Origin: Astrothelium macrocarpum
Lineage: Eukaryota; Ascomycota; Dothideomycetes; Trypetheliales; Trypetheliaceae
Assembly: GCA_021030915.1 (NCBI GenBank)
Contig: JAGEMR010000123.1
Location: 22,399 to 86,398, forward strand
Reading direction: 5' to 3'
Length of the DNA: 64,000 nucleotides
The notes under the pieces are model-generated. The model ran no database searches, had not been told where the DNA came from, and saw only the letters and a list, made by a program, of their open reading frames with translations. The translations under genes were made by a program, and so were the position numbers. How positions within the stretch are numbered: the first letter of the stretch is position 1; the number at the start of each line of letters is the position of its first letter. Of the stretch, positions 47,364 to 58,228 are shown in pieces.

Positions 47364-47906
47364 ATGGCCTCGAACTCAACCGCCCAGCCTCTGCCGGACC
47401 CCACTCGTTTCATCACGAACAATGATGACAACGCCACTTCCGTCTTCTTCAGTGCCGTTTCGCCGCAAGTGCCCGTTGCTGCGGACTTAGGCGGTGCTCT
47501 CCTGCGTCTCGGCTATCTCAGCCCGAGACCACTCGCTGCGTTGACAAATCAAACCGACCTGAAAGCCTACGAGGCTGCACTGGCGAATACTCCGCCCCTG
47601 GTCCCTTCTGGCGGAGCCAATGCCGTATGGTTCATTGATACCCCCCCTCAGGCTGCCAGTCCGATGCACCGCACCGTCAGTCTCGACATCGTCGTGCAGC
47701 TCGAGGGCGAGATCGAGCTTACTATGGAGAACGGTGACAAGAAGATATTGAGGCCTGGTGATGTGACGATCCAGCGATCTACCCTTCATTCGTGGTACAA
47801 CCCGAGCCCGACCAAATGGACGCGCATGGTTGCTGTGATGACCGAATGTGAGGAGGTTCAGGTTGGAAATCGGACGCTCGGTGCTACAGGCGTTGGCAAC
47901 ACTTAG
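47364..47906 (+). CDS. Small cupin-fold protein
   Basis: A single open frame of 180 residues from the ATG at 47364 (ACGATGGCC). An upstream in-frame ATG at 47274 would add 30 residues covering what looks like a CT-rich leader, so I reject it. The C-terminal half is a cupin_2 barrel: HRTVSLDIVVQLEGEIELTM, then LRPGDVTIQRSTLHSWYNPS, with the usual His/Glu/His metal-ligand candidates. Small stand-alone cupins of this kind recur in fungal metabolite clusters, where some act as cyclases, isomerases or dehydratases and others have no known role. The gene is intact while both neighbouring methyltransferases are broken. The reaction cannot be assigned from sequence. Confidence 0.88.
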   Translation: MASNSTAQPLPDPTRFITNNDDNATSVFFSAVSPQVPVAADLGGALLRLGYLSPRPLAALTNQTDLKAYEAALANTPPLVPSGGANAVWFIDTPPQAASPMHRTVSLDIVVQLEGEIELTMENGDKKILRPGDVTIQRSTLHSWYNPSPTKWTRMVAVMTECEEVQVGNRTLGATGVGNT

Positions 47907-48555
47907 ATTGAGCCCCACAGTTCATGAGTTTCGTATCTCTAGGACATTCGACAATGGCCATACTTCTCCTCTGCATGTGACTATTGCCCGTTGACAGGCC
48001 AGATCCCAGATATCGGTTAGAGCCATTTCATTGCACTTCTAACTCTCTGCGCTTAAGCTAGGGACGATTATGTGGGCCCTGTTATGAAAATGACCGGCAG
48101 TCGTGCTCCCTTAATTTTTGATTGTTATATTGATTCGATCCTCTGGCGGATAGTCAGTAGGATTCTTCCTTATGAGATTGGATTTCACTGCCAAAATTTC
48201 TTTGAGCCTGTCAAATCCGATTGATAGCGATCTCGCAAATGTACACAAAAACGCCGATTCTCTGTAATATTCTCAAATCATTACCCGTGACTATAAGCGA
48301 GCATTTCAGAGCATGGAACGATAAAGTGCTTAAACCGAGCCCTGGATAGCACTGAAACATTTTTTTTAGTCAGCGAATTTATGACAGCGCTTAGACTGGA
48401 GGAATTGGCAGTCTTTCGCTCAAACAAGAGACGAAGGTCGGGCCGGCCCCATGATGGCCTTCATTTCTCCAGTATCCGGTGATAGATCCTTCGAATATCG
48501 CTTACTGGTTGTTTTCGAAGGGTTTCATGCAAGGTACAGGACATGCAGATAATGT
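47907..48555. other. Intergenic region downstream of the cupin gene
   Basis: About 650 bp; no gene or element recognised. Confidence 0.45.
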
Positions 48556-48745
48556 ATAACCAGGGGTCTTAAGAATATATGCATAAGCAATGAATATCAC
48601 CTAAATTTAGTTAGTTATACACAGGGGCCTTGATAATATATGCATAAGCTATGAATATCACCTAAATTGAGTTACCTAGTTATACACAGGGGTCTTGAGG
48701 ATATATGCATAAGCTATGAATATTAACTAAATTTGATTAGCTTCT
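48556..48745. repeat. Tandem repeat, 61-65 bp unit, three copies
   Basis: Three successive copies share AGGGG(T/C)CTTGA, ATATATGCATAAGC and ATGAATAT(C/T)A, at 61- and 65-bp periods (unit starts near 48562, 48623 and 48688). Differences are mostly transitions plus one 4-bp insertion. Confidence 0.85.
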
Positions 48746-48869
48746 AAGTAACCAGCCCTCATTCCTTCGACACCTCCATTGTCGTTTAAGTCTGGCTAGA
48801 TCCCGGCTATATCTTGTTCGAACCTTCTTGTAGTCGAGATGAAAACTAGTATTCTGCCTTTCACAGTAC

Positions 48870-49716
48870 CATAACTACTGGGATGGCTGGGTAGGAATCT
48901 TTACTGACGATGAAGCAAGAATAGAGGTAGCTGAGGCATTGGAGTACAGCGAGGCGTATACAGACGGTATGTCTACTAATATGGAAGATGTGTATGAGTG
49001 GACTTGTAAAGAGTTTGTCAACGACGCGGATATGATGTCCTCGCTTCTTCAAGGAGCGACCAATAAATTTTTTGTTGAAACTATTGAAGTGAAAGAAGAG
49101 TATGCGGAAGTGTACTTCTGCGCCGGCGAGATTCATTTGCTAACAAGTCAATCTCTAGTTCTCGAGCCCGCCAGCTATTTAGGCTTCAGCGCACTTGCCT
49201 GTTACGAAGCCACAGTAAAGACCCAGGCTCAGATTATTACAATAGAGATAGAGCCCAGAATGACTACCGGAACAAAAAGGACTATTGAAAAATACGGCTT
49301 GGAGGATTGAGTCACGCTTTTCGAGGGCCTAGCACTGGAGTTCATGAAGAAGATCTCAGGAACTTTTGACTTGATCTTTGTCGACGCCGATAAAGAAGGC
49401 TATTAAGATTACGTCAAGACAATCCCTGATTGGAAATTTCTCTCGCCGGGAAGGTCTGGTCATTTGCGATAATAGTGAGTGGACCATGTTGACATGATCG
49501 AAAGAAGCATGTGGACTCTGACACCGATCTTTTCTGGTCTTTTCACGAGGATTTGCGATCTCGACCGCCCCAAATCCGCACCTCAGACAGGATCTCGTCC
49601 CGAAGTAGATCGAATGTCGGAAGCATATGCAGAAATTGCTAGCTTTTTGCAAGAATGACGGAAGGCTTGACAACTTCGTGTTGCCGTTGTACCATGGAGT
49701 GTCTCTCATCAAGTGA
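48870..49716 (+). pseudogene. Broken caffeoyl-CoA-type O-methyltransferase (Methyltransf_3)
   Basis: The frame starting near 48870 reads YWDGWVGIFTDDEAR, then MEDVYEWTCKEF, DADMMSSLLQGATNKFF, VYFCAGEIHLLTSQS, YLGFSALACYEAT and KRTIEKYGLED. It continues past a TGA at 49308 as VTLFEGLALEFMKKISGTFDLIFVDADKEGY, hits a TAA at 49404 and goes on as DYVKTI. The normal C-terminus NDGRLDNFVLPLYHGVSLIK is found at about 49655-49716, one frame over. These are the SAM-binding and metal-site regions of the family. The first motif has also drifted (LVLEPASYLGF, where the family has LEIGT-x-x-GF). The gene is clearly dead. Both stops can arise by single C-to-T changes (CGA to TGA, CAA to TAA). Confidence 0.82.
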
Positions 49717-50237
49717 AAGCAATGAGCGAGCAATATAGGGCAACGCCGTTCTATCAAATAATGGCGACGCCAGGCATACCTTTGCAGACAAGATAGCAAA
49801 GGCTTACTTATTGGTGTGGGCACCATAGGCAGATATTCACTTGATAGGAAACCGAGCTCAATGGCTGATCACTCTTGCAGACTTTGTACCTCGCCCGACC
49901 CCTTGCTTAGCTGATGTGACCGGCCGAAAGTGGACCGAGGCCCTTGAAAATCTCTTCAATAGACTCCTCAATTCTCTCACCTAATCTTTCGAGTATTGAC
50001 TATTTTGGGACTGGATATATTGACATATGTGTTGAATATTTCCTGAATATGTTCTGGACGTGTTTTTAAATTTAAACATATTTGACCGGTTAGATGAGCT
50101 ATCTCTCCTATCTAACCCTCCACCTTGAGAAGTCAGGCAAGCTCGGGATTTTGATGGATCGAATAGCGACAGGTCGGCTGAGTGGCATCCTGTAGAACAT
50201 CTAGATCCACAGAGTGATCTCAGTGTTTAAGATTGAC
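49717..50237. other. Intergenic region, no gene seen
   Basis: About 520 bp between the dead methyltransferase and the stop codon of the zinc-cluster regulator. Nothing is recognised. Confidence 0.5.
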
Positions 50238-52367
50238 TTATCCGTTCCATTCGACATTGCCCACCACCGACATGTCTTCCATGCCAAAGAATGGATTTCC
50301 AATCTCGAAGCTTAGATTGTTCAGGATGTCTTGAAAGGTAGCATTCGACGACCCATCCATTGCGGGACCCTGGTCGCCCGCCGAGAAGGTGATATCTGCG
50401 ACATTTTGCCACATTGATTTTAAAGACGATACGCCCCGCTGTACGGCTGGACTTAGATGTTCGTGAGCACTGAGCGCGGACATAGCCTTATTCCAAGACT
50501 CCACAACCGTAGATCTAAATACATCAGGCCGCAACATGGCTGCAATCAAAAGCTGCGAAGCGACGTAGAGGTAAAAAAACCGGTACCACCAGGGGAGTAT
50601 TCCAATAGACACATTTAGTCGACAGTTATCGTGCAATAAGGCAATAATCTTCTGGGCATTTTCCACGCAGAAGGTGGCGCACTCTCGTAAGATGCGGTCT
50701 CCTGATCCTTGTTCCGCTGGAGTGAAAGTCTTTCCCACTTGAAACTCTGATAGGCAAAAGCGGGCGAGCATTGGTCGAAACAGGAGAAGACGAGAGTGTG
50801 CGAGACTAGAAAGTCCAAGTCAGCAAGCGGGCTATCCTGTGGGAACTTGACGCTCGGAACAAAGAGACCGGAACTAATACATCGGTAGCTCCTGCAAGTC
50901 TTTGATCGCACTTACCGGAGGTGAATGAAAATTCGCTGCATGCTTGCGATATTTCCAAGTTCTCCTTGGACGAGGTCGACCTGTGCGGATGGCGGAAGGC
51001 TTTTCTCCCATCTGCTAAGGCATTCGTCGATCTGCAGCGAAGCGTTCAGATCGGCATTCTGATTTAGCCGGGGCAGACCCAAACTTTCCGCAAAACCGTT
51101 GCGAGCCGGAACTTGTGAAAGCATTATAAGGCCAGTAACTTCGCTCAATTCGACTGTCTTTCTTAAGTAATGGTCAATGATCTCACTACAACGATCCGTC
51201 ATTTCATTGCTAGTGTCGAGCGAGTCCATCGCCGGAGGTAAGGCGGTCGTAGGTACTACTATTAATGTTCTGCTCATCACCCAGGAGATACATCTATGTC
51301 AAAATCAGCAAAATATACAACGATGGAAGTGATAGTGTCCTTGCCTGTCCATAAATACACATCGCTGCCAAACATGACGTCTCAATGAACAGCCACGACC
51401 AATCAGAGGGGACGAAGGCTTGTCTGGCATGTGAAGACCAATGCTCTGAGCGACGCGTACTGCCGAGCCAACTACCATCCAAGTCTGATGTAAGTTTTTC
51501 GTGCATTGAAGATATTGGCTCAACAAAAGCAGGCTCTGGACAAGTTCAAGCGACCCGGCTTCCCAGAGAATGGTCTCGGGGCGAAGTAAAGACCATGCAC
51601 GTTGGAAATACCCATTGCTTATTTCGTCTCTTTGCTCTGAAGGTACGGATTCTTCTAGTTGAGTAGAAAGGGCGAAGATGGCGTTGAGGGTACTGAGGAA
51701 GGTGTTCTCGTCATAGTCCAGCTCGCCTCCAGAGAACAGAATCTGATAAGAGCGGGTAAAGCGTTCCCGATCCAGAAGATGCTCTATAGGGTCTACATGC
51801 CGCCAGTACAGGCTCACTAAGTTGTCGGCGTGCTTGCGCGGAGGTAAGAAATTATCGATCGCACGATCCGCCTTCTGTCGCCGGTTGGCTGATCCAAACA
51901 GTGGAGCACTTATCATGGGGATGGGGGACTGATTCTTTGCGTATGGTAGTCCAAGTCTTGCGTCAATAACTTGTTTTACCTTATAAGAAAATTTGCCTGG
52001 ATGATCGTCAACGAGTTCATGCGGCGCTTCGACAAAATCTGCTTCCCCGGGTCTTGTTTTCGTCGACGTGGCGGTGGCCTGTAGGTGGAGAGATGACGAA
52101 GCATCGGGGAGAGCATGATTGCGCCTGCTGTCAGTAGCGGTTGTGTACGAGCAAGCTTCCCGAAGGCCGTCTTTCTTATTACATCGACTACAGGCTGTCA
52201 GGGGGCTGATTAGCGAATCACAAAGTTTAGAGAAAGACGACTTCGGTACCTGGGCGGAGTCCATCACACTTCAACTTGCGACTGCGGCATACATTGCAGG
52301 CGATGGCAGCCTTATATCTCTTCCTCCGTATTGAAGCCACTTTCTGCAACGGTGGACTTGAGGACAT
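50238..52367 (-). CDS. Zn2Cys6 fungal-specific transcription factor, probable local regulator
   Basis: Four exons on the minus strand (52367-52250, 52194-51345, 51293-50916, 50805-50238) give 637 residues. Introns are 55, 51 and 110 bp; the second starts with GC instead of GT (GCAAGG...ATAG), which is required to join CVFMDR to ISWVMSRTLIVVPTTALPP. The zinc cluster is at residues 24-54 (CNVCRSRKLKCD, then CSRCNKK and a last Cys54) and is split by the first intron just before Cys41, a common site in this family. The rest is the PF04082 regulatory domain, with YWRHVDPIEHLLDRERF, LNAIFALSTQLEE, GSAVRVAQSIGLHMP and LHSRLLLFRPMLARFCLS-like segments. It lies between the cupin and the dead AflR-like gene and is intact, so it is the likely surviving regulator of the locus (inference). 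The ATG at 52367 gives a short basic lead (SIRRKRYK). Confidence 0.85.
51294..51344 (-). other. Non-canonical GC-AG intron
   Basis: A 51-bp intron with 5' GCAAGG and 3' CATAG. Every GT nearby breaks the reading frame, whereas this GC donor restores the family motif exactly. Confidence 0.7.
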
Positions 52368-53129
52368 TGCGATACCGGATTATGGATCAACGGGTCGAGT
52401 TGGATGTCTTCCTGACTTTACACACGAAGAACGTAGGCAGTACATCTACGAGCTTATCCGTCGCTTCACCGTGAGCCTCATGCCGTACCGCTGCTAGCCA
52501 ATAGAGTTTTGTCCCGACCGCCCCTCGGAGGTTGGAGGCGGAAGTTCTTCCGTCATCCCGTTTAGGTATCGCATCCCTGGCACCATCTTCACCCCACCGC
52601 AAAGCGGCTCACGATGCATTCGTAAATATTAGGCGTAGCTGGAATGGCGCAATTTACGTGCAGAATCCTAAGCGAAGGGTCGAAAGGGCATAGAAGAGAC
52701 AGGAAGAAAGTCAGATTTAAAGCAGGGAAACCAAAAGATACGAGATGTAGTCAAGCTCGTCTTGGCTGTCTTCCCTCCCGACGAAGTGAGTGTCAGTGAC
52801 CAGCTTCCAGGAAAAAAAGCAACATTCACAAGGATGTAGTTATCGAGCGAACAAGGTTTGCAATCTTACATAGCATAGCTCTGCATTGCCACATGTAGTA
52901 TTACTCATTGCTTTTGTTCTAGATCCTTCGTAGTTTCTACTGCTTCCTGACCTAAGCTTAGACGATGCATTGATCATCGCCATGCCTGGCGTCGCCGCCA
53001 AATGCTTATCTAGGTTACGTCTTTATGAGGCTTGAAGTGGTCCGAGCCCGGTTCTACCAGCCCGAGTTCGCGAGGAAGCATTTGGGCAAGACAGGCATCT
53101 CTTGTATTAGACATAAGCCGCACACCACG
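52368..53129. other. Intergenic region between divergent regulators
   Basis: About 760 bp between the starts of the intact zinc-cluster gene (minus) and the dead AflR-like gene (plus); probably a former shared promoter. Confidence 0.45.
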
Positions 53130-53789
53130 ATGGCGGATGGCGCCGGCAACGCGCATAAGCTTGGTACTTCCTGTGACCGTTGTTAGGCTGCAGAGGTTAG
53201 ATGTAGCCGAGCAAAACCTTTATGCTGGAGATGCAGTCAGAATGGCGAAACCTGCAGGTACAGTCCCTTTACAAGATCAGGCCTCCCTCCCAAGCAATTA
53301 TCAATGTCCCTTGCAGGCGCCACACGTGAGCGGGAAGGAGCTAGTTGCAGTCAGGACAAGGCAGAGAAGAACGACAAGAGGCAGATCCAGCGACAAAGAC
53401 CTCAGCAGCAACACCATGCCGAATACCCATTTCCCGTCAGTACAGCAGAAGAAATATCGCCAGTGGAAAATGACGCGGGGCATACCCTCTACCAGCCAGT
53501 GGATGTTGGACCAGCGTACCCTAACGATGCAGTTCTCGGCTTTGGCGGATACGACTTCGCCTTTCTGGACACACTACCCGAACCTGACGACTTCGAGTCA
53601 AATCTAAGCCTCAAAAGCCCGAATTTGCCGGAGACAGCATCAGAAGCCGGCATTCACATGTCAATTTTTCCTTCTCCGATCTGGAATCCTGTGATTTGGA
53701 ATTCCTTGGTAGCTGGTAACATTCATCCCGAAGACCCTACTCGGTCGTTGACTTCTATGGCCTTTCAAGAGATTGTGTTACGGCCTTAA
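53130..53789 (+). pseudogene. AflR-like Zn2Cys6 regulator with a stop codon inside the zinc cluster
   Basis: From the ATG at 53130 the frame reads a short lead, then TSCDRC, a TAG at 53184-53186, then AAEVRCSRAKPLCWRCSQNGETCRYSP. The six cysteines keep the right spacing across the stop. The order CDRC-x-AAxVRCSxxKPxCxRC is that of AflR-type regulators, where glutamine is usual at the stop position (CAG to TAG, one C-to-T change). After the stop the frame stays open for 200 codons to 53789, with a glutamine- and acid-rich linker. The usual AflR C-terminal domain is missing or unreadable. Initiation at 53304 would give only the linker and no DNA-binding domain. Read as a dead regulator unless the stop is read through or is a sequence error. 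Confidence 0.75.
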
Positions 53790-53949
53790 CAAGTATCGAG
53801 ATCAGAACCAACTATGGTCGCGAATCCAGAAGCTTCTCCAAATACGGGCAATGCTCAAGCCATCGAACGACATGAGCCACGATTTATCTCGGCTGGATCA
53901 ATACCGCACGGAATCACGATTCCCGGCTTGCCGATCTTGCGTCCGTCCC

Positions 53950-54797
53950 CATCACCTGCTGGGTGGGACCCATGGACTTTGACTCCATCTGGATCGATTG
54001 GTAACATAGCGCCATGCACGTCGGGACAATGACGACGGTATCTAGTTTTTCATGTATGTACGGATTGCAAGATCCAAGGCCGATTCTCCGTAGATGGTCC
54101 ACGAAACGGCGTTTCTGAGCGGCGGCCGCACTATTCCATGGGTTCGGTGAGTTTTGAGCTGTGGACTATCTTCGCAAGACGACTGACCTGTTTGCTGCAC
54201 GCGCAGCGTACCCGGACACAATGGGTCTGCCATTTCATGCGCGCTAGACGCAGGCGCATTCATTGTTGCACCACACGTAGACACTGTAGCCCAAGCCAAG
54301 CACGTGGTGAGCGCGTGTAAGTTTGTGCGGAAGAATCAAGGTGGGATCCGCTCCGCTCCGCCCTTTCGATTGGCGAATCAGGTCACGGACCAGCTACTCG
54401 AAACAGGGACTTTGGGAGAGTTTGAACACTCAGGCAGCGCTGACGATCCAGACCGAAACGCTGGAAGTAGTTCACAATCTCGATGCCATCCTAACCGAAA
54501 TGCCCGAAATCGACATGGTGTGGCTTGGCGCACTGGATGCACGAGTTCATGAGCTTGTCGACCGGTTGAAGCATACCTACAAACGAACCTGAACGGGTTG
54601 CAGCACTCAATTCATCCTTCAAGACTGTCAAGAAGCACGACAAGCCGTATGTAGGCTTCAATGTTGCACGAGGCGAAGAGCTGCGGAAGAGCACGGAGAA
54701 CATGTCTATGTGTATGATCACGGCTGATACGGCAAAACTGGCGGAGATGGCAGGAGAGGTAAAGGGTGCAAAACCGGCGCTCGCGTTGGGCAAATGA
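53950..54797 (+). pseudogene. Broken HpcH/HpaI-type aldolase
   Basis: Pieces of a class II, metal-dependent 2-keto-acid aldolase follow one another in changing frames: SIWIDW*HSAMHVGTMTT (about 53978-54035), AYPDTMGLPFHA (about 54206), AFIVAPHVDTVAQAKHVVSA (about 54255-54315), KNQGGIRSAPPFRLANQV, then after a frameshift near 54405 TIQTETLEVVHNLDAIL and TEMPEIDMVWLGALDARV, and finally KKHDKPYVGFNVARGEEL and TENMSMCMITADTAKLAEMA to a stop at 54797. The family cleaves or forms 4-hydroxy-2-oxo acids with pyruvate. At least two frameshifts and two or three stops rule out function. It directly follows the dead AflR-like gene. Confidence 0.78.
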
Positions 54798-56103
54798 TTC
54801 ATCCCTTGCATGGACTCCTACAGAGCTGGATGCAGACATGAGAAATTGCCTGATCGAGTCAACTGTCGGTCAAATGAAAGCTCATAACATCCTGCGACTC
54901 TCCCGATTTCTCCATCTGATATGTAGAAGAAGACGAATCTCTAGCCATCAAACGCCCATGTCTTGCACGAACGTTCCATCAAGCATGAGGATTGTTCGAA
55001 CGGTGCTATCATTCCTCACAACGGCCTATTGATGTAAAAGATGCTGCGAAATCCAAACGCAGCCAAAGATTATATTTCTTGTTAGACAGCCTCCAAGACG
55101 CGATCGATTAGAGCCGTCCGAAGGTAAGGCATCTCGCCAATCGTTCCGATGGAGAGATATGTTTAAGTCTGGGTGTTTTCTATACCTTTTGTCAGCCCCT
55201 TCCGCGGATCTGTTGGCCTAACTACGATTGTGCTCTATCGCATTGACCCAGATCTCCGTCTTGTCGTAGCTTGTTTCGGTGATGCAGCCTATTTCTAAGA
55301 GTCTATAAAGTCAAAGTGCTTAGATAAAGATACGTTCTTTTTTAACAGAGACTAATACTTTTGGTAGAATAGTGGCTATACAATCGACGCCATCATTTGG
55401 TGATTCTAAGGCCCCTAAACTGGGATTGAGTGGGATCTAAGCAAATTATGAAGGCTGAGTAGTTATGGTTAAGCTCAAAGATCATAGTATTGCTCAGGAG
55501 TATCGAATGCACCAAGCCGCATGGACCGGACAGTGATATTCGAGCGTCCTAGTGGAGTCTAGTAGACTCCATGCTGCCAATTTGGGATTATCTAGCATCC
55601 TGAAGACTTGTTCCTTTCAAGGTATGTGTACCTTGATCCACATTCTTGTACAATGAACAATGTTTAATATGACAGCATCCCCATTCAGTTTTGGCTAACA
55701 AACTAGGTTCCATTTATTACAGCTAGACTTAGAATGAGGGCTATCTGTGTTAGATTTTAGAGTCCAAGGCCGCTCATTATTCTGACTAGATTCACAATCC
55801 ATGCGCAAATATGCTCATTCAATTCATTCCATCCGTAAGACGCCCACTTTGCAGCACTATTTACTGTCTGTGCTTTCGCCGCCTGAAAAGACCGCATCAA
55901 AACACAATTTCGTATTCCGAGTATCTCATCAAGGATTTGATCTTGAGATTTGGTTTCAAAGCTTTACGGATGTTGAATCGTTGACTCGCAAGAAACGAGA
56001 GTATCTTGGCCCCTTTCGAGCTCAATTGTCCTGTTGAAGACGTTCGCGTGAACACAACTTGTATAGAGAGACAAGGTAAATCGCAACAGATCATATACAA
56101 CTT
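54798..56103. other. Intergenic region, no gene seen
   Basis: About 1.3 kb with short unrecognised frames only. Confidence 0.45.
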
Positions 56104-58228
56104 TCAAGCTCCTGGGACTCTAGAAATGGAATGCTTCTGACTCTCTGCGCTGTTGAACTCATCAATAGCAGCACCTACCTTTCTAACCGATAGCGGCGCA
56201 TCTAATTTCCCCAGAATGAGTTCGATAATCTGTCAGACATCAGCGAGATGTAGAGAGGCAATTGATATGGTCTTACCGTGAAGCATTCATTCTCCCTTAC
56301 TTCAGGATTTTCAATCAGCGCGACCAGTTCTTCGGTAGTCTTGATTGGTCCAAAGTATTGAGACTTGTACGCAGGTCCAAAGGCTTGTGCAATAGCACTA
56401 TAATCATACAAAGCAACAGCATTATAGTCCGCGGTTTTTCCATGAATAAGTCGCTCAATGGTATAGCCTTCATTATTGAGAATGAAAATGATTGGCTTTA
56501 AGTCGAAGCGCAGCATGTCTGCAACAGCTTGCACAGTCAAATGGAAAGACCCTTCACCCGTGACTAGAACACCGCGCTTGTATACGGACTGAGTCTCTTT
56601 GATGGCCTGGAAACATCCTACAGCGGCTCCGGTTGCGTACCCAATGCTGCCAAAAATGGTCTGGTTGTACCCAAAGACTCCTTCGGCCAGTCTGGTCGCA
56701 CCATGCCCAAATGCTGATGTGCCAGTTTCGGAGATGACATAGTCGCCTTTCTTGAAAAAAGTACTGAGGGAATGCCATAGAAAGTCTTGCGTTAGGGGCC
56801 CATCAGCCTTTATATGCCCATCGGGATACGGCTCCCAGGTCATTCTGAACGTTGTCGACCTGTGAATTGGGGTCTTTTCCAAATCCTTAATGAGTGCTTG
56901 CAATATATACTTCATCTTGACATTGAATTTATGACCAGATATTGTAACAGAAAAACGCTGGAAATCGATGAGGGCAGCCTTGTTAAAGTTGGTCGTGAAT
57001 TCTCCGGTATTGAAGTCGCTAGGAAAATTGCCGAACCAGAACAAGGCGTCAGAAGTTTCAACAGCATGCTTCACTTCATTAAGAGAGGCTGCACCATTGT
57101 AGACTCCGCCGAAATTGGCCATCGCTTCGTTAGCGGCGCCCTTGCCCATAGCTGTCGCCAAAATAGGAAAGCCGGTCAGTTTTGAAAGCTCATTAACTTC
57201 GTCGACACAATGGTTCCGCACAGCGTCTTGAAAAGATTAATATTAGTGCGCGATTCGGTACAAGTCTCGACCCATTTTCACTCACTACCATCCATAATCA
57301 TAACTGGCTTGGATTTCGTCTCCATCCATGACCGGAGTTGGATGACAACTTCGCGCTCTACGCTTGCATCATTCAAAGGTAATTCGAGGACGAGCGGCTG
57401 TTCAGGCTGTATATTAGAAACCGTTGCATAAGCAATGTCTGTTGGGACACCGATATACACAGGACGAGACTGCTGAATCATTATATTCAAAACTCTGTCA
57501 ATCTCCGAAGCAGCCGACTCTTGGCTATCAAGAACAGTTATAGCCGCAGTAATTTGTGAACTCATTTTGTAAAACATGCTGCAGACCGTCATTAGCCCTG
57601 ACCTTAGATGGATCAGTCATTAAAGGCATCATACTCAAATTTCCCATCTCCAAGAGTGTGATGCATAATGAGCCCAGCTTTCTGAGCAGTGACAGCAGGA
57701 TAGCCAACAATATGTGCTACCGGCACGAATTCAGTGTATTGCCCAGCCATGCCACAGTACGCAGAAAGTTCACCAGGACCAAATGTGGTGATAAAGGCAC
57801 CGTACTTCTTGACTCGAGCATAGCCATCGGCAGCGTAGGATGCGACAAGTTCGTTGGGATTGCCTTTGAATGTGAGTCCGCTGTTCGGGATGAGATCAAG
57901 GAGAGCAAGTTCATAGTCTATGAAAACCAAGTTGTTAGCATCTGATTCCAATTAAAAAAGAAGACGACAGCACCGATTCGGCCGTTCGAATCCAAAATCG
58001 CGCCTTTAAATATAGACCAAGAAACGAAGTTGAATGCTTGTGCGTCCTTCAAGTTGCAAAGTACTGTTTTGTCTTTTTTCAAATTTGGCATACGGCGTTG
58101 GTATATCGACATACCAGTGATGGAAATGTTAACAAAGCGAACGTACCTCCAGGTACACCAAAGATGGTATCAACCCCTATCTCCTTCAATCGTTGGAAAA
58201 GGTAGTCTCCAACCTTTATTTGTGGCAT
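56104..58228 (-). CDS. Thiamine-diphosphate 2-keto-acid decarboxylase (pyruvate decarboxylase family)
   Basis: Five exons on the minus strand (58228-58147, 57917-57635, 57578-57286, 57226-56277, 56229-56104) give 577 residues, normal for the family. Introns are 229, 56, 59 and 47 bp, each placed by restoring family motifs (IFGVPG/DYELALLDL, HHTLGDGKF/DMFYKMSSQIT, MIMDG/NAVRNHC, ECFT/IIELILG). Catalytic features are the NELVASYAADGYARV glutamate, the HH pair in MHHTLGDG, and the thiamine/metal motif starting GEGSFHLT and ending ILNNEGYTIE. The last has Glu where GDG is usual. It decarboxylates pyruvate or a larger 2-keto acid to an aldehyde in the cytosol. Family members also act on phenyl- and indolepyruvate. 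The neighbouring A-T-TE synthetase class uses aryl-pyruvates, so a link is possible but unproven. The 229-bp first intron is long for this window. It is the last intact gene before the AT-rich tract. Confidence 0.9.
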
